Below, piece by piece: positions 1-6,996 of a DNA stretch of 23,575 nucleotides. The notes below the pieces were generated by a model, which had not been told where the DNA came from, did no database searches, and worked only from the letters and a program-made list of their open reading frames with translations. The position numbers and the translations under genes were made by a program. This DNA is from a virus. The stretch lies in the IMG/VR virus record IMGVR_UViG_3300032323_002862, positions 1 to 23,575 of that record. One strand, written 5' to 3'. Within the stretch, counting starts at the first letter, position 1. Every line of letters starts with the position of its first letter.

Positions 1-396
1 ATGGCTGATGCACTTTCGGCGTCGCAGCTTGCGGAGCGTGTGCGGGAGTTGGAGGCCGAGTGCGAGCGCCTGAAGACCTTCGCGGCGCAGAACTTCTCCG
101 CGATGATTCGCCAAGAGGCCGAGCAAATGCGCGAGTACGGCCTTTCCTACGAAGGCGTGCGCAAGGTGCTGCGCGAGTACAACGACGGGGAGATCAGCTT
201 CGGCAAGCTGATGGACCTCATCCGCGCTGCGGCGCGGGCGATGGCGGAAGAGGAGTGCGCCGCGCTTCGCGCACTACTGGTCGACGCTCATCGAGAACTT
301 GCAACCATCGAGGCTATCACCGTCTCGCCGTCCGGCGTGGATGGGCTCATCGAACTTGTTAATCGCATCGGCCAAAAACTGGAGTCCAGCAAATGA
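1..396 (+). CDS. Small coiled-coil phage protein, unknown function (possibly 5'-partial)
   Basis: The frame is open from the first base and encodes 131 residues. The ATG at base 1 may be the true start or an internal Met, because nothing upstream is visible. Residues about 5-30 (LAERVRELEAECERLK) form a clear heptad-like coiled coil. They are followed by a helical charged stretch with YEGVRKVLREYNDGEIS, and the C-terminal part is again helical. There is no enzyme motif, signal peptide or membrane segment. The gene lies three genes upstream of the large terminase, so a small-terminase role is conceivable, but I see no helix-turn-helix that would support it. The next gene starts just downstream, using a Shine-Dalgarno site that overlaps this gene's end. 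The coding call is moderately sure; the function is unknown. Confidence 0.6.
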   Translation: MADALSASQLAERVRELEAECERLKTFAAQNFSAMIRQEAEQMREYGLSYEGVRKVLREYNDGEISFGKLMDLIRAAARAMAEEECAALRALLVDAHRELATIEAITVSPSGVDGLIELVNRIGQKLESSK

Positions 397-398
397 GC

Positions 399-404
399 GG
401 AGGA
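399..404 (+). promoter_or_regulatory. Ribosome binding site of gene 2
   Basis: GGAGGA lies six bases before the ATG at 411. It decides between two in-frame starts. The ATG at 393 overlaps the previous stop as ATGA but has no good Shine-Dalgarno sequence, so 411 is preferred. Confidence 0.7.
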
Positions 405-410
405 TTCACC

Positions 411-632
411 ATGACACCGACCATCGTCGACAACGACGCGCGCAACCACAACGGCGGGTCAGCCTCCGTGCGCATCACGTTCGAGCCTGGGCACATGGAC
501 GACTACGACCGCCCGTGCTTCGACGTGCTCGTGCTCGTGAACGACGAGCGCCACGCGACGCTGACGCTGCACTACGAGGCCGCCACGGAGCTTTGCAAGG
601 CGCTGAAAAGCGCGATGAGGGCCGCACCATGA
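411..632 (+). CDS. Small phage protein of unknown function
   Basis: This gene encodes 73 residues from the ATG at 411, or 79 from the alternative ATG at 393. The preferred start has GGAGGA at a six-base spacing. The protein is acidic with alternating hydrophobic residues (SVRITFEPG, FDVLVLVND, ATLTLHYE), suggesting a small beta sheet, and ends in a short helix (AATELCKALKSAMR). This looks like a compact alpha/beta fold, but I do not recognise the family. It is coupled to the next gene by an ATGA overlap at 629-632, so the two are probably translated together. It is likely an accessory protein of the packaging region, though position is the only support for that. Confidence 0.65.
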   Translation: MTPTIVDNDARNHNGGSASVRITFEPGHMDDYDRPCFDVLVLVNDERHATLTLHYEAATELCKALKSAMRAAP

Positions 633-988
633 GTGAACGCAAGTACGTAGAACCAATCAAGAGACCAGTCCCTGGTGGCAAGATGGTCGCGGGGGCGAAG
701 GCCTACTGCGATGCGTGGCGCAAGTACGCCGAGCCGCTCGCCTACAGCATCGGCTGGGACATCCACTCCTTCGGCAACGGGTACGTCAAGCTCGTCTCGA
801 AGGACTCCAAGCACGTTCAATCCCTCTCCCTCGAATTCATCGAGGCTCTCGATACCCTCATTCCTGGAAAGCGACCCCATGCTCGAACTCAAGCGCGCCA
901 TCTTCCTCAAGGGAGTGTACGACCCGGCGGACACGAACCGGATCACGACGACCCTGTACCGCCCAAAGCACACCGATCTTCGACTTGA
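629..988 (+). CDS. Small phage protein of unknown function with an out-of-frame-looking tail
   Basis: The 119-residue frame starts at an ATG overlapping the previous stop (ATGA), with GAGGG seven bases upstream. Residues 1 to about 81 look like a normal protein (YCDAWRKYAEPLAYSIGWDIH, then GNGYVKLVSKDSKHV and SLEFIEALDTLIPGK). From about residue 82 the frame becomes rich in Arg, His, Pro and Gly, as expected of a non-coding frame. At that same point the +1 frame becomes protein-like and carries the start of the next gene at 879. The two genes therefore overlap by 110 bases, which is unlike every other junction here. Either this gene has an unconstrained tail, or an indel or frameshift separates it from a continuous protein. 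The function is unknown. Confidence 0.55.
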   Translation: MSERKYVEPIKRPVPGGKMVAGAKAYCDAWRKYAEPLAYSIGWDIHSFGNGYVKLVSKDSKHVQSLSLEFIEALDTLIPGKRPHARTQARHLPQGSVRPGGHEPDHDDPVPPKAHRSST

Positions 989-1148
989 GGACGGCTTCGT
1001 GCGCTCCGGCGCTCTGCTCGTTCCGATGACCAACGTCGTCGAGCTCCAGCAGCACATCGAAGAGCTTGTCGAGGAGCCCATCGCGGAGGCGCCCGTCGAG
1101 GAGCCTCGCCGTCGTGGCCGGCCGCGCAAGAACCCGATGCCCGCATGA
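879..1148 (+). CDS. Small protein with AT-hook-like basic tail, upstream of terminase
   Basis: This 89-residue protein starts at an ATG preceded by GGAAAG at seven bases, so it can be initiated independently despite lying inside the end of gene 3. The N-terminal half is beta-like (LKRAIFLKGVYDPAD, then RSGALLVPMTNVVEL). It is followed by an acidic segment (EELVEEPIAEAPVEEP) and a strongly basic tail, RRRGRPRKNP at residues 77-86. The GRP core flanked by Arg and Lys resembles an AT-hook DNA-binding motif. The stop overlaps the terminase start as ATGA, indicating translational coupling. It could be a DNA-binding partner of the terminase, but no known small-terminase fold is recognised. The motif is short enough to arise by chance. 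Confidence 0.7.
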   Translation: MLELKRAIFLKGVYDPADTNRITTTLYRPKHTDLRLEDGFVRSGALLVPMTNVVELQQHIEELVEEPIAEAPVEEPRRRGRPRKNPMPA

Positions 1149-2746
1149 GCAAGAAAGCCGATGCGATCCTCGAGTCCTTCGAGGCTGCGGTCAAACAGCA
1201 GCTCGAAGCGAAGAGCCTTGTCCACTTCGAGGGCCTTCTCACCAGTCCTCTGGGGTTTGGTCTTACTACTGCTTCTCCTCTGCAGCGCGCCATCGCTCGC
1301 GTGGCTGACGGGCGCCCTCTGGATGACCTTGCGGAAGACACCGCAGTCATCCGGGCGTTTGGAGGAGTGGCCCCGCCGGCTGTCAAACCGGCAGAATTCG
1401 CCATCGTCTCTGGGATTCGTACCGCGAAGAGCCTTTCGGCGGCTGCCTTGGCCGTCCACTGGTCGCAGCGGGCGGACCTTTCAAGGCTAGGACCCGGCGA
1501 AATCCCGCGTATCTCCATCGTATCGCTCTCGAAAGACCTCGCGGACGTCGTGTTCGGCCACATCGTTGGCCGGACCATGGCGTCTCCGCTGCTTTCGAGG
1601 CTGATCCTGGAGACCCCGACCGCCGACACGCTCATGATTCGCCATCCGAGCGGCCGGCCGGTCGAAATCAAGGTCGTGGCGAGCTCCAAAGCCGGCTCGT
1701 CACTCGTCGCGCGCTGGTCTGCGGGCGTTATCCTCGACGAAGTGGCGCGTTGGGGCGCAGATGACGCGGCTGTCTCGGTCAATGACCTCCGAGACGCCGT
1801 GCTCCTGCGCATTCTTCCAGGCGCGCAGCTCGTTTACATCAGCTCGCCGTGGGCCCCCATGGGATTCCTCTACGATCTCGTGAAGGAACGTTGGGGAAAG
1901 CCGGAGCGGGACTGCATCGTCGTCAAAGCGCCGGCTTACGACATGGCCCCGCTCATCTGGACGCCGGACAAGATCGAGATCGCCAAGCGCGACACTCGAA
2001 TCTACCGCACCGACATTGAGGCCGACTTCGCCGACCCCGAAGAGGCGATGTTCACGACCACGATGATCGAGAACGCCACACGCAAGGACCCCCTCGTGGC
2101 GCCTCCCACCACCGGTGCGACGTACACGGCGGCTATCGACCCTGCCACGCGCGGCAACTCGTTCACCCTCGTCGTCACGACAGGTACGGGGCGCAAGGAG
2201 AAGGTCGTTGCGCTTGCCAAGCAGTGGACCGGTAGCCCTGCGAACCCGCTGAGGCCGGCAGCGGTGCTCGAGGAGATCGCTCTCATTCTAAAAGCCTATC
2301 GTGTGACCGTACTTGATAGCGATCAGTACATGGGCGACGCCCTTCGGGACCTCGCGTTCCAGGTGGGCCTCGTGCTCGTTCCTCACCACTGGACGAACGC
2401 CGAGCGCACGAAGCGGTACATGACGATGCGCACGATGTTCGAGATCGGCGAGATCGAGCTCCCGCCCGACCCGCTCGTCCGCCAAGACCTGCAGCGCGTC
2501 GTGAAGCGGTACACCCAGTCGGGCATCAGCATCGACCTCACGCGTACGAACGACGGCCGCCACGCCGACTACGCCCCGGCAATTTGCATGGCTTTGACGC
2601 GCTGGCACGAGGAGTCCATGAGCCGTCAGCAGCAGGCGTTCGAGGGCGACTACAAGGCCATGCCCGAAGAGGAGCGCAAGATCTGGGACTCGCTCGAAAA
2701 GAAGCTACGTCGCAAAAATGATCGTGCGTCCAGATTTCGTCCTTGA
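1145..2746 (+). CDS. terL: Terminase large subunit (DNA-packaging ATPase and nuclease)
   Basis: The 533-residue product is the motor that threads phage DNA through the portal into the prohead and cuts the concatemer. The N-terminal ATPase domain has a degenerate Walker A, SGIRTAKS at residues 89-96. It has a Walker B with catalytic acid, VILDE at 195-199, and a coupling motif, YISSPW at 231-236. The C-terminal RNase H-like nuclease domain shows the expected acidic residues in AAIDPATRGNS (D332), VLDSDQYMGDAL (D391/D393) and DGRHADYAPAICMAL (D475). The length is normal for the family. The start overlaps the previous stop (ATGA) without a clear Shine-Dalgarno sequence, so translation is probably coupled. 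The C-terminus is basic (KKLRRKNDRASRFRP). The portal gene follows in the same reading frame after a 33-base gap. Confidence 0.95.
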   Translation: MSKKADAILESFEAAVKQQLEAKSLVHFEGLLTSPLGFGLTTASPLQRAIARVADGRPLDDLAEDTAVIRAFGGVAPPAVKPAEFAIVSGIRTAKSLSAAALAVHWSQRADLSRLGPGEIPRISIVSLSKDLADVVFGHIVGRTMASPLLSRLILETPTADTLMIRHPSGRPVEIKVVASSKAGSSLVARWSAGVILDEVARWGADDAAVSVNDLRDAVLLRILPGAQLVYISSPWAPMGFLYDLVKERWGKPERDCIVVKAPAYDMAPLIWTPDKIEIAKRDTRIYRTDIEADFADPEEAMFTTTMIENATRKDPLVAPPTTGATYTAAIDPATRGNSFTLVVTTGTGRKEKVVALAKQWTGSPANPLRPAAVLEEIALILKAYRVTVLDSDQYMGDALRDLAFQVGLVLVPHHWTNAERTKRYMTMRTMFEIGEIELPPDPLVRQDLQRVVKRYTQSGISIDLTRTNDGRHADYAPAICMALTRWHEESMSRQQQAFEGDYKAMPEEERKIWDSLEKKLRRKNDRASRFRP

Positions 2747-2775
2747 GGCCTGAGTAGAAAACTGGATACTTGGCC
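2747..2775 (+). promoter_or_regulatory. Hairpin in the terminase-portal gap
   Basis: Directly after the terminase stop, bases 2747-2756 can pair with 2767-2775. The stem has nine base pairs including one G-U, with a bulged T at 2751 and a ten-base loop. No T-run follows, so it is not a classic intrinsic terminator. The only Shine-Dalgarno-like sequence for the portal, AGGA at 2776-2779, abuts both the hairpin and the ATG at 2780. An effect on portal translation or mRNA processing is an inference. Confidence 0.4.
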
Positions 2776-2779
2776 AGGA

Positions 2780-4651
2780 ATGGCGAGTGTCCTCGAAACA
2801 ACCAACGCGTGGTGGCTTGTTCACGAGCAGGGTGACGACCCGGCGCCCGCTGTCGTCTCTGCCGTCACGTCGATTCGCAACGAAGCATCGACGCGACGCG
2901 GGATGTGGGTACGCGCGGCAGAGGTCTACGGCCAGGATCTCCGAATGTTCGGGATGCCGGTTAAGGGCGTCTGGGACGACCGGGTGTCGTTCAACGTCGC
3001 GGCCAACGCCATCGACACCATGCAAGCGAAGCTCGCGCGGCAGATGCCGCTCCCGAGCAGCCTGACTGTCGGTGGCGACTTTCTCCAGCGGTACCGCGCT
3101 CAGCGCCTTGACCGCTTCCTGACCGGCGCGTTCTACGCCGCGAGCTACGCCAAGATCTACCCGCAGCTCCTGCTCGACGTCCTCGTCTTTGGCACGGCCT
3201 GCGTGAAGGTCTACGTCCAAGAGGGCACGGTCGTCATCGAGCGCCTGCCCATCTTCGACCTGCTCGTGAGCGAGCCTGAGGCCCGCTACGGTACGCCGCG
3301 CTGCCTCTACCACCGCTGCTACATGGACCGCTCCGTGGTCCTCGAGACCTTCGGCGGCGAGGATGCGCCTGGGCTCTTCGGCTCGCAGGAAGACCGCCGC
3401 AAGGCCATCTTCGCAGCGCCGAAGCCGGCGGACGACGACTCGTCGTACATGAACAGCTCCCGGTACTCGGACCAGATCCTGGTCTACGAGGCCACTCACC
3501 TCGCGTCCGGCAAGAGCGCCACGGACGGGCTCCGCGTCATCGCGCTCTCCACCGGCACGCTGATGAGCGCGCAGTGGACCCGCACGTCGAACTTCGGCGC
3601 CGCGTTCCTGCGCATGAACACGCCACTTGCGGGCTTCTACGGCAAGAGCATGGCGCTCGACCTCGCGGCCCCGCAGGACGAGTACGACAAGCTCTCGTCC
3701 AAGATCCAGGTGGCGCACGACCTCATGGGCGGCAGCCACATCATGGTCCAGGCCGGCACCCTCGGTAAGACCAAGATCGACAACGACGTCGGCACCATCA
3801 TCGAATACAACGGCCAGAAGCCGGACGTGTTCAACCCGCAGCCGGTTCACCCCGACACGTACGCCTACAAGGACATGATCGCGCAGAACATGCTGCGCTA
3901 TCAGGGCATCAGCGAGCTCGCGGCCCAGTCGGTCCTGCCGGCGGGCCTGCGTCAGGCGTCGGGCCGTGCGCTCAACGTTTACGACGACATGGAGGACGCG
4001 CGCTTCCGCGTGGCCCACGAGGCCGTGCGGCAGTTCCACGTCGACATCGGCTGGCTCATCGTCGACGCCTGCGAAGAGGCGACCGAGGCTGGCGAGAAGG
4101 TGGAGATCCTGGCTCCAGGTCAGGGGTCGCTCGAGCGCATCAACTGGGCCGACGTCCAGATGGACCGCCGCGAGTATACTCTACGCTGCGAGCCTATCTC
4201 CTCGCTTTCCCAGTCCAAGGCCGCGAAGTTCCAGGAGGTTATGGACCTCGTGGACCGCAAGATCTTCCAGGACCGCCGCGAGGTGGCGCATCTCCTCGAC
4301 CTCGGCGACATCGTGGCGTCCCGCGACATGGAGACGAGCGACATCGACATCGTCGACAAGACGTGCGCGCTCATCCTCCGTGGCGAGCCTTACCCCGACC
4401 CCGACAAGCGGCTCCTCTTGGACGTCGCCTACGACCGCGCGCGCCGCCACTACAACAAGGCCCGCGTCGACGGCGTGCCCGACGACCGCGTCGCGGAACT
4501 CAACGAATACCTCAACAAGATCGAGGCCTTGATCGCCCAGATGCAGGCAGAGCAGGCCGAGGCACAAGCGCAGCAGATGGCTCAGCAGCAGGGTGCGGGT
4601 GCTCCGCCTCCTGAGGCTGCGCCGCCACCGGAGGAACCACCCAATGTCTGA
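2780..4651 (+). CDS. Portal protein (head-tail connector)
   Basis: This 623-residue protein lies between TerL and a scaffold-like gene, the canonical portal position. As a ring at one capsid vertex it would be the DNA channel and the docking site for the terminase and later the tail. Portal-like features include an N-terminal helical region, a central region (GFYGKSMALDLAAPQDEYDKL then KIQVAHDLMGG), and a conserved-looking segment with YQGISELAAQSVLPAG and QASGRALNVYDDMEDARF. It ends in a long helical C-terminus and a Gln/Ala/Glu-rich then Pro-rich tail (from about residue 575). No signal or membrane segment is seen. The AGGA touching the ATG is poorly spaced; the next in-frame ATG, at 2903, would remove 41 N-terminal residues. 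The end overlaps the scaffold gene by eight bases. Confidence 0.88.
   Translation: MASVLETTNAWWLVHEQGDDPAPAVVSAVTSIRNEASTRRGMWVRAAEVYGQDLRMFGMPVKGVWDDRVSFNVAANAIDTMQAKLARQMPLPSSLTVGGDFLQRYRAQRLDRFLTGAFYAASYAKIYPQLLLDVLVFGTACVKVYVQEGTVVIERLPIFDLLVSEPEARYGTPRCLYHRCYMDRSVVLETFGGEDAPGLFGSQEDRRKAIFAAPKPADDDSSYMNSSRYSDQILVYEATHLASGKSATDGLRVIALSTGTLMSAQWTRTSNFGAAFLRMNTPLAGFYGKSMALDLAAPQDEYDKLSSKIQVAHDLMGGSHIMVQAGTLGKTKIDNDVGTIIEYNGQKPDVFNPQPVHPDTYAYKDMIAQNMLRYQGISELAAQSVLPAGLRQASGRALNVYDDMEDARFRVAHEAVRQFHVDIGWLIVDACEEATEAGEKVEILAPGQGSLERINWADVQMDRREYTLRCEPISSLSQSKAAKFQEVMDLVDRKIFQDRREVAHLLDLGDIVASRDMETSDIDIVDKTCALILRGEPYPDPDKRLLLDVAYDRARRHYNKARVDGVPDDRVAELNEYLNKIEALIAQMQAEQAEAQAQQMAQQQGAGAPPPEAAPPPEEPPNV
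4630..4635 (+). promoter_or_regulatory. Ribosome binding site of the scaffold gene
   Basis: GGAGGA lies inside the end of the portal gene, eight bases before the ATG at 4644. It supports that start over an in-frame ATG at 4593, whose extra 17 residues would be an Arg-rich stretch fully inside the portal frame. Confidence 0.7.
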
Positions 4652-5627
4652 CGAGCTCTACGCGAAGATGAAAGCGGCGGCTGATACCGCCATTCAAGCT
4701 GCCACCCCTGCTGAGGACTCTGGTGAGGCGGCTGACGCCGCTGCGCCGGAGGAGTCGTCGACGCTCGGCGGTGACGCGCCGGCTGCCGAAGAGCAGCCCG
4801 TTGAGGCCGAGGCGCAAGCCGAGGAGGGCGAGGCCACCGAGGCTGCGGACGAAGAGGCCGACGAGCCCGAGCGGGAGGACCTTGCCGACCAGATCCTGGC
4901 GGTGCGGCAGGCGGCGGAGCGCCGCGTGCGCCACGCGGAGGGTCGTGCGCGCGAGCTTGAGGTCAAGCTTGAGAAGATGACCGAGCGCGTCGAGATGTCG
5001 CGCAAGGAGGTCGTCGAGGAGCTTTTCAAGAAGCTGCGCCGTGCCCCGGCCCGTACCTTCAAGGAGTACGGCTTTGAGTTCCAGGACCTCATCGACGCGG
5101 GCATGCGCGAAGGCCAGTTCCACGATGGCGCCTTCGGTGAGCTCGACGAGGTCCGTGCGCAGATCCGCGAGCTTCAGAAGGAGCGCGAGGAGATGCAGCG
5201 CGCTCGCCAGGAGCAAGAGGAGCACAAGGCCTACCAGTCGGCCCGCCGCGAGTTCCTCGGCCAGGTGAGCGAGAAGCAGTTCCCGACGCTCTACAACATG
5301 TTCCAGGACGATCCGGAGCCGCTGTGGATCGAGGCCCAGCGCATTGCCGAGCAGCACGAGGAGCAGCACGGCGAGGCCCCGGAGGACGTGGCCGTCATCC
5401 AGTACCTGGAGAAGAAGTACAAGGCGCGTCTCGAGCGCCTGTCCGGCAAGGCGCCCGAGGCGCCGGTCTCGGCTGCGGGCAAGAAGCCTGCGCCGAAGAC
5501 CATTTCGACTAAGGCTGCCAGCGAATCGCGGACTGCTGGCAAGCCGTTTGGGCAGCTCTCTGCCGATGAGCAGCGGGCTGCCCTCGTGGCCGCAGTCAAG
5601 AAAGCAACCTCGCAAGCAACCAACTAG
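4644..5627 (+). CDS. Capsid scaffolding protein
   Basis: The 327-residue product sits between portal and major capsid genes and has typical scaffold composition. It has an Ala/Glu/Asp-rich acidic N-terminus (about residues 20-80). Long charged coiled-coil helices follow (around 85-125 with AERRVRHAEGRARELEVKLE, and around 165-210 with QIRELQKEREEMQRARQEQ). A basic C-terminal segment (GKKPAPKTISTKAAS) leads to a last helix, LSADEQRAALVAAVKKA. In related phages such proteins fill the prohead, direct coat assembly through a basic C-terminal helix and leave before DNA entry. Sequence conservation in this family is poor, so the call rests on position and composition. No serine-protease motif is apparent, so self-cleavage is not indicated. 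The start overlaps the portal gene by eight bases. Confidence 0.83.
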   Translation: MSDELYAKMKAAADTAIQAATPAEDSGEAADAAAPEESSTLGGDAPAAEEQPVEAEAQAEEGEATEAADEEADEPEREDLADQILAVRQAAERRVRHAEGRARELEVKLEKMTERVEMSRKEVVEELFKKLRRAPARTFKEYGFEFQDLIDAGMREGQFHDGAFGELDEVRAQIRELQKEREEMQRARQEQEEHKAYQSARREFLGQVSEKQFPTLYNMFQDDPEPLWIEAQRIAEQHEEQHGEAPEDVAVIQYLEKKYKARLERLSGKAPEAPVSAAGKKPAPKTISTKAASESRTAGKPFGQLSADEQRAALVAAVKKATSQATN

Positions 5628-5638
5628 GAGTCTGAATC

Positions 5639-6970
5639 ATGCCGTACACCAACCCGACCTTCGCGGCCGTCCAGTCGATCCTCAAGATCAAGTACCCGGA
5701 TGGCGCCCTTCCGCAAGCCCTCTACAAGGACTTCCCGCTCCTCTCGCTCGTCAAGAAGACGACGAACTTCGACGGTGAGTTCAAGGTCGTGGCGCTCCAG
5801 AACGAGCGTCCGCAGGGCTCCTCGTCCGTGTTCGCGACCGCGCAGGCGGTGGCGACCAACGGCCTTCGCGGCGGCGGCGGTCAGTACAACCGGTTCCGTG
5901 TCTACCGTACGCGCCACTACGGCATCCTCCGTATGGACGGCGAGACCATGAAGGCGGCGGTCCGCACGAGCGGCGCGCTCGTCGACCTCTGGAACAACGA
6001 GACGGACGGCATCTCCAAGAACGAGATGGCGGACCTCGAGTTCCAGCTCTTCGGCGACGGCACTGGCGTCCGTGGCATCGTGTCGACGTACACGACCCCG
6101 AGCCCGACGCTCGCGACGGCGTTCCGCATCCAGCTCGCGACCCCGGCGGATGCGGTCTACTTCAACCTCGGTATGCGCCTCAACTTCTTCACGGCCCTCG
6201 GCGCGGCGAAGCCGGAGACGAACGCCAACTCGAACGGCCTCTACGTCGTGGCCATCGACCGCAAGGCCGGCACGGTCGACGTGACGGCGCTCGTGGCGGG
6301 CGTCGCGACAGTCCCGACCTTTGCCGTGGCGCCCGCGGCGACGGACGTCATCGCGCGCGCGGGTGACTACCTTGCCCCCGCGTCGGTCGGCACGGAGAGC
6401 AGCGGTTCGGCGAACGGCGTCATCACTGGCATTCAGGCGTGGATTCCGGCAACGGTCACCTCGACGGACTTCTGGGGTCTCAACCGTACGAGCGACCCGG
6501 TCCGTCTCGCGGGCCAGCGCCTCGTGGCGACCGGCCTCCCGATGAATGAGGCCCTCATGGAGGCCGAGGCTCTCGTCGCCATTCAGGGCGTCGGCAGCCC
6601 GGACACCATTGTGGTGAACCCGCTCGACCTCCAGAACCTCAAGAAGTCTCTTGGGACCGACATCGTCTACGACCGCGTCGCGTCGAACGTCGCGGGCGTC
6701 TCGTTCAAGGCCATCGAGTACGACGGCATGAACGGCCCGATGAAGATCATCTCGGACCCCTTCTGCCCGCGCAACAAGGCGTTCATGCTCCAGCTCTCCA
6801 GCTGGGAGCTCTCGACGCTCGGCCCGGCGCCGCAGATGCTCGACTACGACAACAACGACTTCCTCCGCGTTGCGTCGGACGACCAGTACGAGGTTCGCTT
6901 CGGTCACTACGGTCAGTTCCTCTGCAACAACCCCGGCGCAAACATCGTTCTCACGAACTTCGGTCTCTGA
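5639..6970 (+). CDS. Major capsid protein (HK97-like fold expected)
   Basis: This 443-residue protein follows the scaffold gene with AGGAG eight bases before the start. It builds the icosahedral shell. Typical major-capsid features are the N-terminal segment with LYKDFPLLSLVKKTTNFDGE, a central YRTRHYGILRMDGETMKAA region and an acidic helical stretch. The C-terminal half has DTIVVNPLDLQNLKKSLG, a VSFKAIEYDGMNGPMKI loop and an ending with YEVRFGHYGQFLCNNPGANI. Its length is close to P22 coat (about 430 residues). Codon use is strikingly uniform, almost all codons ending in C or G and more so than its neighbours, consistent with very high expression. There is no signal peptide or protease-processed prodomain obvious by eye. 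A 26-base gap carrying a strong ribosome binding site follows. Confidence 0.92.
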   Translation: MPYTNPTFAAVQSILKIKYPDGALPQALYKDFPLLSLVKKTTNFDGEFKVVALQNERPQGSSSVFATAQAVATNGLRGGGGQYNRFRVYRTRHYGILRMDGETMKAAVRTSGALVDLWNNETDGISKNEMADLEFQLFGDGTGVRGIVSTYTTPSPTLATAFRIQLATPADAVYFNLGMRLNFFTALGAAKPETNANSNGLYVVAIDRKAGTVDVTALVAGVATVPTFAVAPAATDVIARAGDYLAPASVGTESSGSANGVITGIQAWIPATVTSTDFWGLNRTSDPVRLAGQRLVATGLPMNEALMEAEALVAIQGVGSPDTIVVNPLDLQNLKKSLGTDIVYDRVASNVAGVSFKAIEYDGMNGPMKIISDPFCPRNKAFMLQLSSWELSTLGPAPQMLDYDNNDFLRVASDDQYEVRFGHYGQFLCNNPGANIVLTNFGL

Positions 6971-6996
6971 TCGAAGCCTGAGAAAGGAGCCAAATT

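Noticed and set aside
393-410. Upstream ATG start for gene 2
   Set aside because: It overlaps the previous stop, but the GGAGGA site is positioned for the ATG at 411.
2744-2782. Programmed read-through making a TerL-portal fusion as the main product
   Set aside because: The frames match, but no read-through context is evident and the two proteins have separate roles; kept only as a remark.
4593-4643. N-terminal extension of the scaffold protein
   Set aside because: The extra 17 residues are Arg/Leu-rich, lie inside the portal frame and lack a ribosome site; the ATG at 4644 has GGAGGA.
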